Positions 52,050-60,890 of a stretch of 64,000 nt of DNA are shown one piece after another. The notes beneath the pieces are model-generated. The model did not search any database. It worked only from the letters and a program-made list of their open reading frames with translations, and was not told where the DNA came from. The stretch is taken from positions 65,064-129,063 of the forward strand of contig DASZNF010000052.1 in the NCBI GenBank assembly GCA_035551355.1. Reading direction: 5' to 3'. Within the stretch, counting starts at the first letter, position 1, and each line of letters begins with the position of its first letter. The stretch is from DATATV01 sp035551355 (GTDB lineage: Bacteria; Actinomycetota; Actinomycetes; Mycobacteriales; Pseudonocardiaceae). Made by a program: the position numbers and the translations under genes.

Positions 52050-52925
52050 ATGTCGGTCAGCGAACGACGCTATGTGATCACCTTCGGCTGCCCGGACCGC
52101 ACGGGCATCGTGGCCAGGGTTTCCTCGTTCCTTGCCGACGCGGGTGGCTGGATCGTGGAGGCCGCCTACCACACCGACCGGGAGACCAACTGGTTCTTCA
52201 CCCGGCAGGAGGTGCTGGCCGACTCCCTGCCCTTCGACGTGACCGAGCTGCGCGAGCGGTTCGGCTCGGTGGTGCGCTCGCTGGGCGGTCAGGCCGACTG
52301 GCGGATCACCGACACCGGGCAGCGGCGGCGCATCGTCATCCTGGTGTCCCGGGAGGGTCACTGCCTCTACGACCTGCTCGGCCGGGTGTCGGCCGGGGAG
52401 CTGGACGTGGACATCGCCGCGGTGATCGGCAACCACACCACGCTGGCCGAGGTGACCCGGGCGCACGGCATCCCGTTCCACCACGTGCCGTTCCCGGCCA
52501 GCGACCCGAGCGCCCGGGCCGCCGCGTTCGGTCAGCTGGCCCAGCTGGTCGACGCCCAGCATCCGAACGCGGTGGTGCTGGCCCGGTTCATGCAGGTGCT
52601 GCCGCCGGAACTGTGCGCGGCCTGGTCGGGCCGGGCGCTGAACATCCACCACAGCTTCCTGCCCTCGTTCATCGGCGCGCGGCCCTACCACCAGGCGCAC
52701 AACCGGGGCGTGAAACTGATCGGCGCGACCTGCCACTACGTGACCGCGGAGCTGGACGCCGGCCCGATCGTGGAGCAGGACGTGATCCGGGTGGACCACC
52801 GCGACTCGGCCGCGGACATGGTGCGCAAGGGCCGCGATATGGAGAAGGTGGTGCTGGCTCGCGGTCTGCGCTGGCATCTGGAGGACCGGGTTCTGTTGCA
52901 CGGCAACCGAACCGTCATCTTCTGA
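52050..52925 (+). CDS. purU: formyltetrahydrofolate deformylase
   Basis: A 291-residue enzyme releasing formate from 10-formyl-THF. The N-terminal ACT domain (ITFGCPDRTGIVARVSSFLA) is followed by a formyltransferase domain with RIVILVSREGHCLYDLL, the catalytic Asn-His region LNIHHSFLPSFIGARPYHQA, and Asp in CHYVTAELDAGPIVEQD. ATG 52050. It stands alone between the methyltransferase-like gene and the converging YbaK gene. Confidence 0.94.
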   Translation: MSVSERRYVITFGCPDRTGIVARVSSFLADAGGWIVEAAYHTDRETNWFFTRQEVLADSLPFDVTELRERFGSVVRSLGGQADWRITDTGQRRRIVILVSREGHCLYDLLGRVSAGELDVDIAAVIGNHTTLAEVTRAHGIPFHHVPFPASDPSARAAAFGQLAQLVDAQHPNAVVLARFMQVLPPELCAAWSGRALNIHHSFLPSFIGARPYHQAHNRGVKLIGATCHYVTAELDAGPIVEQDVIRVDHRDSAADMVRKGRDMEKVVLARGLRWHLEDRVLLHGNRTVIF

Positions 52926-52942
52926 TCATCCACAACGGACGG

Positions 52943-53497
52943 TCAGCCGACCGGCCGGGCCAGACCCTCGATCACCTCGGCGCCGGGCAGTTTGGCCAGC
53001 AGCTCACCGGGCACGAACAGCTTGCTGCGCCGCACCCCACTGCCGATCACCACTTCCGGCGTGGCCGCGACCGCGGCGTCGATCAGCAGCGGCCACTCCT
53101 CGGGCCGCCCGATCGGGGTGATGCCGCCGTAGGCCATGCCGGTGCGCTCGACGGCGTCGTCCATCGGCGCGAAGGACGCCTTGCGCACGTCCAGCCTGCG
53201 GCGCACCACGCCGTTCACGTCGGCCCGGGTGGTGGCCAGGATCATGCAGGCGGCGTAGCGCTGCTGCCCTTCCCGCTTGCCCAGCACCACGACACAGTTC
53301 GCGGAGGAATCAAGCGGCGAGGAGTAGGTGGCGCAGAACTCCGCGGTGTCGGCCAGTTCCGGGTCGATCTCGGCCACCCCGCACCGCGCGGCGTCGGCCG
53401 GATCCACGGCGGAAAGCACGCGTGCCACGGGTTCGGCCAGCAGATCGGTGCGATCCAGCGCCGGGACGACGGTCAGCGTGCCTGCGATGCTCCACAT
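52943..53497 (-). CDS. YbaK/EbsC-family aminoacyl-tRNA deacylase
   Basis: A 184-residue YbaK-fold protein that probably clears mischarged tRNA (Cys/Pro or Ala class). Landmarks are CVVVLGKREGQQRYAACMIL, the family lysine in DVRKASF, MAYGGITPIGRP with the conserved Gly-Gly, and VVIGSGVRRSKLFVPGELL. The substrate specificity cannot be read from sequence. ATG 53497. Followed upstream on the same strand by the DUF2516 gene. Confidence 0.85.
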   Translation of the reverse strand: MWSIAGTLTVVPALDRTDLLAEPVARVLSAVDPADAARCGVAEIDPELADTAEFCATYSSPLDSSANCVVVLGKREGQQRYAACMILATTRADVNGVVRRRLDVRKASFAPMDDAVERTGMAYGGITPIGRPEEWPLLIDAAVAATPEVVIGSGVRRSKLFVPGELLAKLPGAEVIEGLARPVG

Positions 53498-53531
53498 GCG
53501 TTCATCGTGCCAGCCGTGCTCTCGCCGGCCG

Positions 53532-53834
53532 TCACCACTTGGAGCCGCCGCGCTGCACCTCGATCAGCTTGGGCCGCACGTCGACCAGGTACACCAGCAC
53601 GGCGACCAGCCCGGCGATCCAGAACATCATGGTGAAGTCGTAGAAGTGGAACAGCGCGCAGGCCACCGTGCCACCGCCGGTGATGGCCAGCCAGATCGGC
53701 TTGGTGCGCTTGTTGGCCGCGGCGAACGCCTCGGCCGGCTGCACGACGGCGTGGATGAACGCGAAGATGCCCACTGGGACCGCGGCCCAGTTGATCACCA
53801 CCGTGATCCAGACGTCGATTCCGATACCAGCCAC
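53532..53834 (-). CDS. DUF2516 membrane protein
   Basis: A 100-residue protein with three hydrophobic segments (about 10-30, 48-65, 70-88): ITVVINWAAVPVGIFAFIHA, KPIWLAITGGGTVACALF and MMFWIAGLVAVLVYLVDVRP. It corresponds to M. tuberculosis Rv0476 in position. Function unknown. ATG 53834, downstream of hbhA-like on the same strand. Confidence 0.85.
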   Translation of the reverse strand: MAGIGIDVWITVVINWAAVPVGIFAFIHAVVQPAEAFAAANKRTKPIWLAITGGGTVACALFHFYDFTMMFWIAGLVAVLVYLVDVRPKLIEVQRGGSKW

Positions 53835-53932
53835 GGGGACAGCCTACGTCTTCCCCGGTCGAGACCGAGCACAACGTGGCGCGGGCGGACCCGAAGGCCC
53901 GCCCGCGCCAGTTCAGCCGCGATGTTCGGCGA

Positions 53933-54667
53933 TCACTCGCCCGTGGTCTTGGGGGTGGTGGCAGTGCTGCCGGTGGTGGTGCTCTTGCCCGGCGCGGTGG
54001 TCTTGCGCGCGGTCGCGGTGCGGTTGGCCGCCTTGCGGGTGGTGCTGCGCACCTCGTGCGCCACCTCCGCGCCGGCCTCCTCGACGTCCGCCGCCGCCTG
54101 CTCGGTCACGTCCTCGGCCGCCTCGGCCGCCTTCTCGCCGACCGAGCGGGTGCGCCGGGTGATCCGGCCGAGCACGTCGTCGGCCAGCTCGCGGGCATCC
54201 CCGACGGCCGACTCGGCGCGCTGCTGGGCCACCTCGACGGCCTGGTCGAACTGCTCCATGGCCCGCTGGAACTGGGGCTGGGTGCGCAGCCGCTCCACCG
54301 TCTTGCCACCCTCGTCGGCCAGGTAGCCGTAGAGCTTGTTGGCGGCGTCGGCGTAGGAGTCGACCAGCTTGCGCAGTTCGTTCGGGTCCAGCCGGTCACG
54401 CAGTCCGGCAACCTCGGCCGGGATCCGCTCGCGCAACCCCGCCACATCGCTGGGCAGCTCGCCGGCGGCGTTGCGGGCCGACTCGGTGCTCTCGATCAGC
54501 TGGGCGCGGGCCTTGGTGACGGCGTCGAGCACGGCCTTGGTGGCGACCTCGCCGGCGCCGACCGCGGCCAGCAGCGGGGTCTTGACCTGCTCGATCGCGT
54601 AGTTCAGGGCACCGCGGGCCTGCTCACCGGCCTTGCGGACATCGTCAATGGTGGGCACGTTGGCCAT
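53933..54667 (-). CDS. HbhA-like heparin-binding hemagglutinin homologue
   Basis: A 244-residue protein, mostly predicted coiled coil (about 15-185; QARGALNYAIEQVKTPLLAA, LRKLVDSYADAANKLYGYLA, FDQAVEVAQQRAESAV) followed by an Ala/Thr/Lys tail (TTRKAANRTATARKTT). Mycobacterial HbhA has a longer lysine-rich tail that is methylated and binds heparan sulfate; here the tail has fewer Lys and more Thr, so adhesion is doubtful. ATG 54667 has AGGAG eight bases upstream and follows the Xre gene stop by five bases. Confidence 0.82.
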   Translation of the reverse strand: MANVPTIDDVRKAGEQARGALNYAIEQVKTPLLAAVGAGEVATKAVLDAVTKARAQLIESTESARNAAGELPSDVAGLRERIPAEVAGLRDRLDPNELRKLVDSYADAANKLYGYLADEGGKTVERLRTQPQFQRAMEQFDQAVEVAQQRAESAVGDARELADDVLGRITRRTRSVGEKAAEAAEDVTEQAAADVEEAGAEVAHEVRSTTRKAANRTATARKTTAPGKSTTTGSTATTPKTTGE

Positions 54668-54672
54668 ATCGC

Positions 54673-55113
54673 TCACTCCTGTGTATCCGGGACCCGGTCA
54701 CCGGATTCGTCCCCGTCCACATCGGGTCCCTCCACTGTGGACTGTGCGGTCACGTTGGTGTGCAGGAACGACTGGTAGACATCCAGCAGGACCTGCTTCT
54801 GCCGTTCGTTCAGTTCGGGTGCGGCGTGGATGGCCTCGGCGACCGCGCCGCCGATCGGGGCGTCGAGAATGCCGGCCTGCACGTAGAGCGCCTCGGCGGA
54901 GATGCGCAGCCCCTTGGCGATCTGCTGCAGGATCTCCGCGCTCGGCTTGCGCAGCCCACGCTCGACCTGACTGAGGTACGGGTTGGACACGCCGGCCAGC
55001 TTGGCCAGCTGACGCAGGGAGATCTGCGCGTTGTTGCGTTGCGTCCGGATGTACTGGCCGATATCGCGACCGAGGTCGGTCACGACCCGCTCGATCGGGT
55101 TCTTCTCGTCCAT
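54673..55113 (-). CDS. Xre-family transcriptional regulator (Rv0474-like)
   Basis: A 146-residue regulator. The Cro/Xre helix-turn-helix is LRQLAKLAGVSNPYLSQVER near 35-54, and KGLRISAEALYVQAGILD extends it. A charged C-terminal half includes ELNERQKQVLLDVYQSFL. Found upstream of hbhA as in mycobacteria, so it may control hbhA and itself. ATG 55113 with GGGAGG upstream. A perfect inverted repeat lies upstream at 55168-55186. Confidence 0.88.
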   Translation of the reverse strand: MDEKNPIERVVTDLGRDIGQYIRTQRNNAQISLRQLAKLAGVSNPYLSQVERGLRKPSAEILQQIAKGLRISAEALYVQAGILDAPIGGAVAEAIHAAPELNERQKQVLLDVYQSFLHTNVTAQSTVEGPDVDGDESGDRVPDTQE

Positions 55114-55167
55114 CCGGAGCACCTCCCGTCAACGTCCATACCGACGGTACGCGCAAGTGCTAGCTAT

Positions 55168-55186
55168 TGCAAGCGCCCTGCTTGCA
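55168..55186. promoter_or_regulatory. inverted repeat upstream of the Xre gene
   Basis: TGCAAGC-GCCCT-GCTTGCA, a perfect 7-bp inverted repeat with a 5-bp spacer, 55 bp upstream of the regulator start. A further GCAAG lies at about 55153. Likely an operator for the Xre regulator itself; the protein-site link is inferred from position only. Confidence 0.45.
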
Positions 55187-55360
55187 CCCATTCGGGTCGC
55201 CTGGCTCGCGGCCGGTTCCACCCGGGCCTTGTGACAGGGCTTCCGCGCGGGTTCGTGACTGGCTCCGGGGCCCGCAGCTGGATTCCGTCCGGACGGAATG
55301 CCCGCCGTCGCCCGTTCGGGTGAGCCGGGCCGCGCCACCACCCGTACGGTGGAAGGGACG

Positions 55361-56524
55361 ATGCGAACCCGAGGAAATCCGTCAGCCGCCGCCGACCGCC
55401 GACGCCGGGGCCTGGTGCGCGAGTTGAGCCGGGCTGGAATGCTCGGCGACCCGCGCTGGCAGGCTGCGTTCGGGCAGGTCCCACGGCATGTGTTCCTGCC
55501 GAGGTTCTTCCGCCAGCAGCCCGGTGGACGCTGGGCGGCGCTGGACTCGACCGACGCCGACTGGCTGCCGCTGGTCTACGAGGACACCGTGCTCGTCACC
55601 CAGCTGGATGACGACTCGACGCTGTGGCACACCGCGCGCCAGGCCGGCCCGGTGACCGGCGTGCCGACCAGTTCGTCCAGCCAGCCCGCCATCATGGCGG
55701 TGATGCTGGCCGAGCTGGCGGTGCAGGACGGTCAGCGGGTGCTGGAGATCGGCACCGGCACCGGCTACAACGCGGCGCTGTTGTGCCACCGGCTCGGCGC
55801 GGACGCGGTCACCACCGTGGACATCGACCCGACGCTGGTCGCGGCCGCGCGCGAAAACCTTGCCACGGCGGGCTTTTTCCCGACCGTGGCGCTCGCCGAC
55901 GGAGCCGGCGGCCTGGCCGCGCACGCGCCCTACGACCGGGTCATGGCTACCTGTTCGGTGTCCACCGTGCCACCGGAGTGGCTGGCCCAGACCCGGCCGG
56001 GCGGCATCGTGCTGACCACCCTCAACCGCCCGATCGGCGCCGGACTGGTCCGGTTGACCGCGGGCCGGGACGCCACCGCCGTCGGCCGGGTGCTGCCCGA
56101 AGACGGCCGCTTCATGCCGCTGCGCGCCCACCGTCGGGTGAACCCCCACCCTTCGCCACGATCGAGTGAGGGTGAGACCAGAACCACGAAGCTCGACCCC
56201 GGCGTGCTGCTGTCCGCGGCCAGCCCGTTCGAGTTCTTCGCCGGCCTGGCCCTGCCCGGGGTGTACGCCCACATCGGCGGGGCGGCGGGCGCGCAACTGA
56301 CCCACCCGGACGGTTCCTGGGCCCGGTTCGTCAGCCGGTCCGGCAAGCCCATCGAGGTGACCCAGGGTGGCCCGCGCCGGCTGTGGGATCTGGCCGAACA
56401 GGCCCACGAGCAGTGGCGTGCCCTGGACCGTCCCCGACGCCAGCGCTTCGGCATCACCGTCCGGGGCGAGCACCAGGAACTGTGGCTGGACGAAGAAGAC
56501 AGCCCACACCGCTGGCGGTTGTGA
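55361..56524 (+). CDS. PCMT-like methyltransferase
   Basis: A 387-residue class I methyltransferase. Motif I VLEIGTGTGYNAALLCHRLG and motif II TVDIDPTLVAAARENLA sit in the middle, preceded by a protein-L-isoaspartate methyltransferase-like entry SSSSQPAIMAVMLAELAVQ. It has a long C-terminal domain of about 190 residues. Such long PCMT-like proteins often occur as maturases beside ATP-grasp peptide ligases in RiPP clusters, but no ligase or precursor gene is seen here. ATG 55361 with AAGGGACG upstream. Confidence 0.82.
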   Translation: MRTRGNPSAAADRRRRGLVRELSRAGMLGDPRWQAAFGQVPRHVFLPRFFRQQPGGRWAALDSTDADWLPLVYEDTVLVTQLDDDSTLWHTARQAGPVTGVPTSSSSQPAIMAVMLAELAVQDGQRVLEIGTGTGYNAALLCHRLGADAVTTVDIDPTLVAAARENLATAGFFPTVALADGAGGLAAHAPYDRVMATCSVSTVPPEWLAQTRPGGIVLTTLNRPIGAGLVRLTAGRDATAVGRVLPEDGRFMPLRAHRRVNPHPSPRSSEGETRTTKLDPGVLLSAASPFEFFAGLALPGVYAHIGGAAGAQLTHPDGSWARFVSRSGKPIEVTQGGPRRLWDLAEQAHEQWRALDRPRRQRFGITVRGEHQELWLDEEDSPHRWRL

Positions 56525-56626
56525 GGCCGGCGCCCACCGTCACGCCCGTGCCGTCGCCCGGCGCGAGTCGGCGGTCCGGCCCGGTTCGCGGTCATTCACG
56601 GTTGCCGGACCGCCGACTCGATTGGT

Positions 56627-59071
56627 TCACTCGTTGCGCAACGCGGCCAGCTTCGTCGCCCCGCGCAACGCGGGCAGGGTCAGCCCGGTGACCAGCAGCA
56701 CCAGCACGATCGCCGACCCGGCGAACACCCCGATGCCGCCCCAGTCGATCGCCATCGGCACCGAGGTCTGCCGCAACACCAGCCAGGCCAGCGCCAGCCC
56801 GATCACCGCGGCCACGGCCACCCCGACCACCACCGGCACCATGGTCTGCCAGAGCAGCGACCGGGCCAGCATCCGGCGCGGCACCCCGGCCGCGGCCAGC
56901 GCGGCCAGCGGCCTGCGCCGTTCCCGGATCTGCTCCAGCGCCAGCACCAGCAGGCTCGCCCCGGCCAGCAGCAGCGTGAACAGTGAGCCGACCAGCAGGC
57001 CACCGCGGATGGTGGTCAGCGTCTTCTGGTCGGTGTTCATGCTGTTCACCGAGTACAGCGGGAAGGTCTCGGTACGCCAGGTGAACTTGGCCAGCGCGTC
57101 CCGCACGTACTCCACCGCGTTCGAGTCGGCATTGGCCACCCGCACCTCGTACCGGGGCGTCATGTCCGCGATCGGCGCGGCGTTGCCGAACGCACCCGGC
57201 GTCACGATCAGCCCGGCGAAACCCCCCTGGCCGGCCTGGCTGCCGCTCTGGTCCAGCTGTTTGATCGTGCTCGGCACGGTCCAGCTGCCTATCTGCCTGC
57301 TCTGGTCGTCGGTCCCCACGGTGTCCCAGTCGACCACCTGCACCCGCTCGCCCGGGCCAAGTTCGGACGGGCCGGCTGCGGAGGCGCCCGAGCCCAGGTT
57401 GAACACATCCCCGTCGGCGCAGTCGGTTATCCGGAACCACTTCTGCAGCGTCGGGCAACTGGCCAGGGTGAGCGTGTCGTACATCGGCCCGGTGTCGGTG
57501 TAACTGTGCCCGGAACTGTCGGTGTAGGTGACCCCGCCCGGCGGCGAGGGCATCTGCACGTCGACCTCCCGGAACGGGAACACCCCGCGCACCCCGCGGG
57601 CGCCCTGCAGCGCTCCGGTCACCTGGTCGATCACCTCGGTTGTGGTGGTCACGTCGACCAGGCCCACCTGCTGCCCGGCCACCGTGGTGACCGTGTTCTG
57701 GCTTTCCTGGAAATACCGGCTGTAGGCGGCCATCATCACCGTCTGCAGGGCGATCGCGCCGGCCACCACCACCGCCACTCCGCCGACCACGCGGGCCGGG
57801 GTGCCGCTGTCCAGTTGCAGCCGGCGCACCGCCAGCTGCCAGGACGGCCGGCCGCCGCGGAACAGCGCCACCGCCCGCTCCAGCAACCAGGGCAGCATGG
57901 CGGGCACGCTGATCAACAGCGCGACCGCGCCCGCGGCCAGCTCGTAGGTCCAGGTCTGGCTACCGCTGCTGCTGCGGGACAGCAACAACATCGCGCCGAC
58001 ACCGACCACCAGCAGGCTCAGCCGCCACCACACCCGGCGGCGCACCGGCCGGCTCTCCCGCACCACGCCCAGCGGCTCGATCACCGTGCGGCGCAGCGCC
58101 AGCAGTGAACTGCCCACCGCGATCACCGGCACCACCAGCAGCACCAGCGCGGCCAGCGGCCAGGAGGGCACCACATCCTGGGAGAACACGCTGTAGCCCA
58201 TCAGCTCCACGCTGCCCGCGATCTGTTTGGCCAGCAGGAACAGGCCTGTCCCGAGGACCAGTCCGGTGCCCGCGCTGACCAGCGATTCGGCCGCCGCGAT
58301 CCGCCGGGTCTGCCGCGATCCGGCGCCGACCAGCCGCAACGCGGCCAGCCGCCGGTCCCGCTGGGCACCGGCGATCCGGCTGGACACCCCGACGAAGATC
58401 ACGATCGGCACCAGCAGCACCGCCACCCCGACCACCAGCAGCGCCAGCAGCAGCGGATCCAGCTGGTGGCTCGCGTCCTTGGTGGTGCCGAAGCCGTACA
58501 CCTTCTGCACGCCTTGCGCGATGGCCATCGAACTGCCGCCGCCGGCGTAGAAGCTCAGCTCGGAGGGCTGGTTGAGGCCGGGCAGGGAAATCGTGCCGAT
58601 CACCCGCTCCGGGAACTGCGGCCGCACGGCCGCGCCCTGGGGCGAGGCGAGCAACTGGGCCAGCGCCGGCGACACCACCACCTCGTTCTCGGCCGGAATC
58701 CGGGCCAGCCCGGGCGGCACCGGCGAGTTGGCGCCGGTGGCGTCCAGGTAGTACCCGTCGATCCCCTGGCCGTCGAAGTCGGTCGAATTGTTCAGCTCGT
58801 ACACCGGGGCGACCCCGGCCCGCACGGTGGTGACCGGGACGGACGCCTCTTGCCGGGCGGTCCGGGCCGAGATGATGCCCGGAACCGACGCGGCCACCAG
58901 CAGAATCCCCACGGCCAGCCCGATGCCGATGGTGCCAAGCACCAACCGGGACCAGGAGGTCCGGCCGCCCCCGACGGCCAGCCGGACCCCGAGGGCCAGG
59001 TCGCGCAGCCAGGACGGCGTCCTGGTCGTCCGCCCGGTGCGGGCGGCCCCCTCCACGATGGTCGCGGTCAC
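56627..59071 (-). CDS. FtsX-like ABC transporter permease
   Basis: An 814-residue MacB/LolC-type permease. The N-terminal TM (about 42-62) is followed by an extracytoplasmic domain of about 150 residues, then about six TM helices in the middle, a second extracytoplasmic domain (about 515-680), and three C-terminal TM helices with the FtsX core LLAGASLLVLALEQIRERRR. Two FtsX modules in one chain is the usual pattern for BceB/MacB-like systems. GTG 59071 overlaps the ATPase stop as GTGA. Substrate unknown; antibiotic or lipid export are candidates. Confidence 0.88.
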   Translation of the reverse strand: MTATIVEGAARTGRTTRTPSWLRDLALGVRLAVGGGRTSWSRLVLGTIGIGLAVGILLVAASVPGIISARTARQEASVPVTTVRAGVAPVYELNNSTDFDGQGIDGYYLDATGANSPVPPGLARIPAENEVVVSPALAQLLASPQGAAVRPQFPERVIGTISLPGLNQPSELSFYAGGGSSMAIAQGVQKVYGFGTTKDASHQLDPLLLALLVVGVAVLLVPIVIFVGVSSRIAGAQRDRRLAALRLVGAGSRQTRRIAAAESLVSAGTGLVLGTGLFLLAKQIAGSVELMGYSVFSQDVVPSWPLAALVLLVVPVIAVGSSLLALRRTVIEPLGVVRESRPVRRRVWWRLSLLVVGVGAMLLLSRSSSGSQTWTYELAAGAVALLISVPAMLPWLLERAVALFRGGRPSWQLAVRRLQLDSGTPARVVGGVAVVVAGAIALQTVMMAAYSRYFQESQNTVTTVAGQQVGLVDVTTTTEVIDQVTGALQGARGVRGVFPFREVDVQMPSPPGGVTYTDSSGHSYTDTGPMYDTLTLASCPTLQKWFRITDCADGDVFNLGSGASAAGPSELGPGERVQVVDWDTVGTDDQSRQIGSWTVPSTIKQLDQSGSQAGQGGFAGLIVTPGAFGNAAPIADMTPRYEVRVANADSNAVEYVRDALAKFTWRTETFPLYSVNSMNTDQKTLTTIRGGLLVGSLFTLLLAGASLLVLALEQIRERRRPLAALAAAGVPRRMLARSLLWQTMVPVVVGVAVAAVIGLALAWLVLRQTSVPMAIDWGGIGVFAGSAIVLVLLVTGLTLPALRGATKLAALRNE

Positions 59072-59790
59072 CGGGTCGGCTCCAGTTCCCGGGTCCGGCC
59101 GTCGCGCACAATGACTTCCCGGTCGGCGTAGGCGGCCACCCGCGGCTCGTGGGTGACCAGCACGACCGCGGCTCCGGTCTCCTTGGCCGTGGTGACCAGC
59201 AGGTTCATCACCAGTTCCCCATTGAGCGAGTCCAGCGCGCCGGTCGGCTCGTCGGCGAACACCACCTTGGGTCCGCCAACCAGCGCGCGGGCCACCGCGA
59301 CCCGCTGCCCCTGTCCGCCGGACACCTCGCCCGGCCGCTTGCCGGACACGTCCGCGACCTCGAGCCGGGCCAGCCACTCGGCGGCCAGGGTCTCCGCGGG
59401 CCGCCGGGGCACGCCGGCCAGCCGCAGCGGCAGGGACACGTTCTCCTGGCAGGTCAGCTCGGGCACCAACTGGCCGAACTGGAACACGAAGCCGAAGTCG
59501 GTGCGGCGCAGGGCGCTGCGCTGACCGTCGGACAGCGCGCCGATGTCGGTGCCCGCGTAGCGCACGGTGCCCCCGTCCGGCGGCACGATCCCGGCCAGGC
59601 AGTGCAGCATGGTCGATTTGCCCGAGCCCGATGGCCCCATGACCGCGACCACCTCGCCCGCGTGCACCGACATACTGGCCCCCACCAGGGCGTCGGTCGG
59701 GCCGAAGGACTTGCGCAGCTGATCGGCGGCCAGCAGCGGCCGCAGCTGCTGACTGGTCGGTGTGGTCGTTGGCGTGCTGGTGGCGGTCAT
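59068..59790 (-). CDS. ABC transporter ATP-binding protein
   Basis: A 240-residue MacB-type ATPase: Walker A MGPSGSGKSTM, Q-loop FVFQFGQLVPELT, signature VSGGQGQRVAVARALV, Walker B VVFADEPTGALDS, and H-loop LVTHEPRVAAYAD. The signature has Gln-Gly in place of the common Gln-Arg. ATG 59790 overlaps the padR stop as ATGA. Works with the downstream FtsX permease. Confidence 0.93.
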   Translation of the reverse strand: MTATSTPTTTPTSQQLRPLLAADQLRKSFGPTDALVGASMSVHAGEVVAVMGPSGSGKSTMLHCLAGIVPPDGGTVRYAGTDIGALSDGQRSALRRTDFGFVFQFGQLVPELTCQENVSLPLRLAGVPRRPAETLAAEWLARLEVADVSGKRPGEVSGGQGQRVAVARALVGGPKVVFADEPTGALDSLNGELVMNLLVTTAKETGAAVVLVTHEPRVAAYADREVIVRDGRTRELEPTR

Positions 59791-60311
59791 CCGCGCACCT
59801 CCCCGGCTAGTGCGTCCAGTCGGGCGGCCGTCAGTTCCAGCCACCGCAGGTCGGCTTCCAGATGGAACAAAGCGTGATCGCAGATGAGCGCGTCGGCCAG
59901 ATCACCGGCCGACTTACGGCGGGTCAGTTCGCGCATGATGCGCAGATGCTCGGCCCGCTGGATGTCCAGCACGTCCTCGGCGCTGCGGCCGGACAGCAAG
60001 GCCAGCACGACCTTGGTGTAGAGGGTGTTCTGCAGGTACGGCTCGGGGCGCTCCGGCTGACGCAGCCAGCCGCCGATGTCGGTGATGCCGGCCGAGGTGA
60101 TCGCGTAGCGCTTGCGGTCCGGGCCGTCGCCGTTCTCCACCCCGGCGACCTCGATCAGGCCGTCCCGCAGCAACCGGGACAGCGTCGAATACACCTGGCC
60201 GTAGGGCAGCGGCTTGTCCTGCCCGAACCTGGAGTCGTAGGTGCGTTTGAGTTCGTAGCCGTGCCGCGGGCCTGCCTCCAGCAGCCCGAGCAATGTGTGT
60301 GCGACTGACAT
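59787..60311 (-). CDS. PadR-family transcriptional regulator
   Basis: A 174-residue PadR protein: winged helix (MSVAHTLLGLLEAGPRHGYE, then LPYGQVYSTLSRLLRDGLIE) and a C-terminal dimerisation domain (TVVLALLSGRSAEDVL-like region TKVVLALLSGRSAEDV). It is first in a coupled padR-ABC-FtsX operon, so it most probably represses that operon until a ligand, perhaps the transporter substrate, binds. ATG 60311 follows only about 10 bp from the palindromic operator. Confidence 0.93.
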   Translation of the reverse strand: MSVAHTLLGLLEAGPRHGYELKRTYDSRFGQDKPLPYGQVYSTLSRLLRDGLIEVAGVENGDGPDRKRYAITSAGITDIGGWLRQPERPEPYLQNTLYTKVVLALLSGRSAEDVLDIQRAEHLRIMRELTRRKSAGDLADALICDHALFHLEADLRWLELTAARLDALAGEVRG

Positions 60312-60319
60312 GCCGAGCA

Positions 60320-60351
60320 CTATACACACGATGTATACCCTGCGTGTATAG
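60320..60351. promoter_or_regulatory. palindromic PadR-type operator
   Basis: Outer arms CTATACAC and GTGTATAG form a perfect 8-bp inverted repeat, and the centre contains GTATAC, itself palindromic, so TATAC-type half-sites repeat three times in 32 bp. The padR start is at 60311, so the operator overlaps its promoter. An AT-rich palindrome is conspicuous in this GC-rich genome. Confidence 0.75.
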
Positions 60352-60389
60352 CTCGGTCGATTAGGCGTTTTCGCAGCTCAGCCAGGGTT

Positions 60390-60776
60390 TCAGCAGGCGC
60401 AAAGGCAGAACGGGTGGCCGGCCGGGTCGGCGTACACCTGGAACGTCGGATGCTCGGGCGAGAGATCCAGTTCGCGGGCCCCGGCGGCCAGCGCGTGCTC
60501 CCGCGAAGCGGGCAGATCGGACACCGCGAGGTCGAGGTGGAACATCTGCGGCCGGTCGGGCCGCGGCCAGGTCGGCGGCTGGTAGTCCGGGTCGCGCTGG
60601 AAGGCCAGCCCCGTCCCGCCCGCCGGATTGTCCAGCTCCACCCATCCCTTGCGGTCCGCCTCGGGCACCGGCCAGCCGAGCAGCCGGCCGTAGAAGCCGG
60701 CCAGTGCGATCGGGTCCGGGCAGTCCAGCACCACGTAGTCGAGCTTTGGCGTGATCGCGCTCGTCGCTGAGGTCAT
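60390..60776 (-). CDS. VOC/glyoxalase-family protein
   Basis: A 128-residue protein with two beta-alpha-beta-beta-beta modules: KLDYVVLDCPDPIALAGFYG (N-terminal), GWVELDNPAGGTGLAFQRDP, MFHLDLAVSDLPASREHALA and FQVYADPAGHPFCLC. Metal-ligand-type His and Glu are present, but the enzymatic class is not fixed; it could be a glyoxalase, dioxygenase or antibiotic-resistance protein. ATG 60776, divergent from the CGNR gene across 114 bp. Confidence 0.85.
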   Translation of the reverse strand: MTSATSAITPKLDYVVLDCPDPIALAGFYGRLLGWPVPEADRKGWVELDNPAGGTGLAFQRDPDYQPPTWPRPDRPQMFHLDLAVSDLPASREHALAAGARELDLSPEHPTFQVYADPAGHPFCLCAC

Positions 60777-60890
60777 CCCACACTCCCGTATCCACTGAAA
60801 CCGATTTGATGGTTACTGTGCCGACCACGCTAGGCCGCGCGAACCGACCGGACAAGCCATTTACCTCGCCACCGGTCCTAGAGTGGTGGG

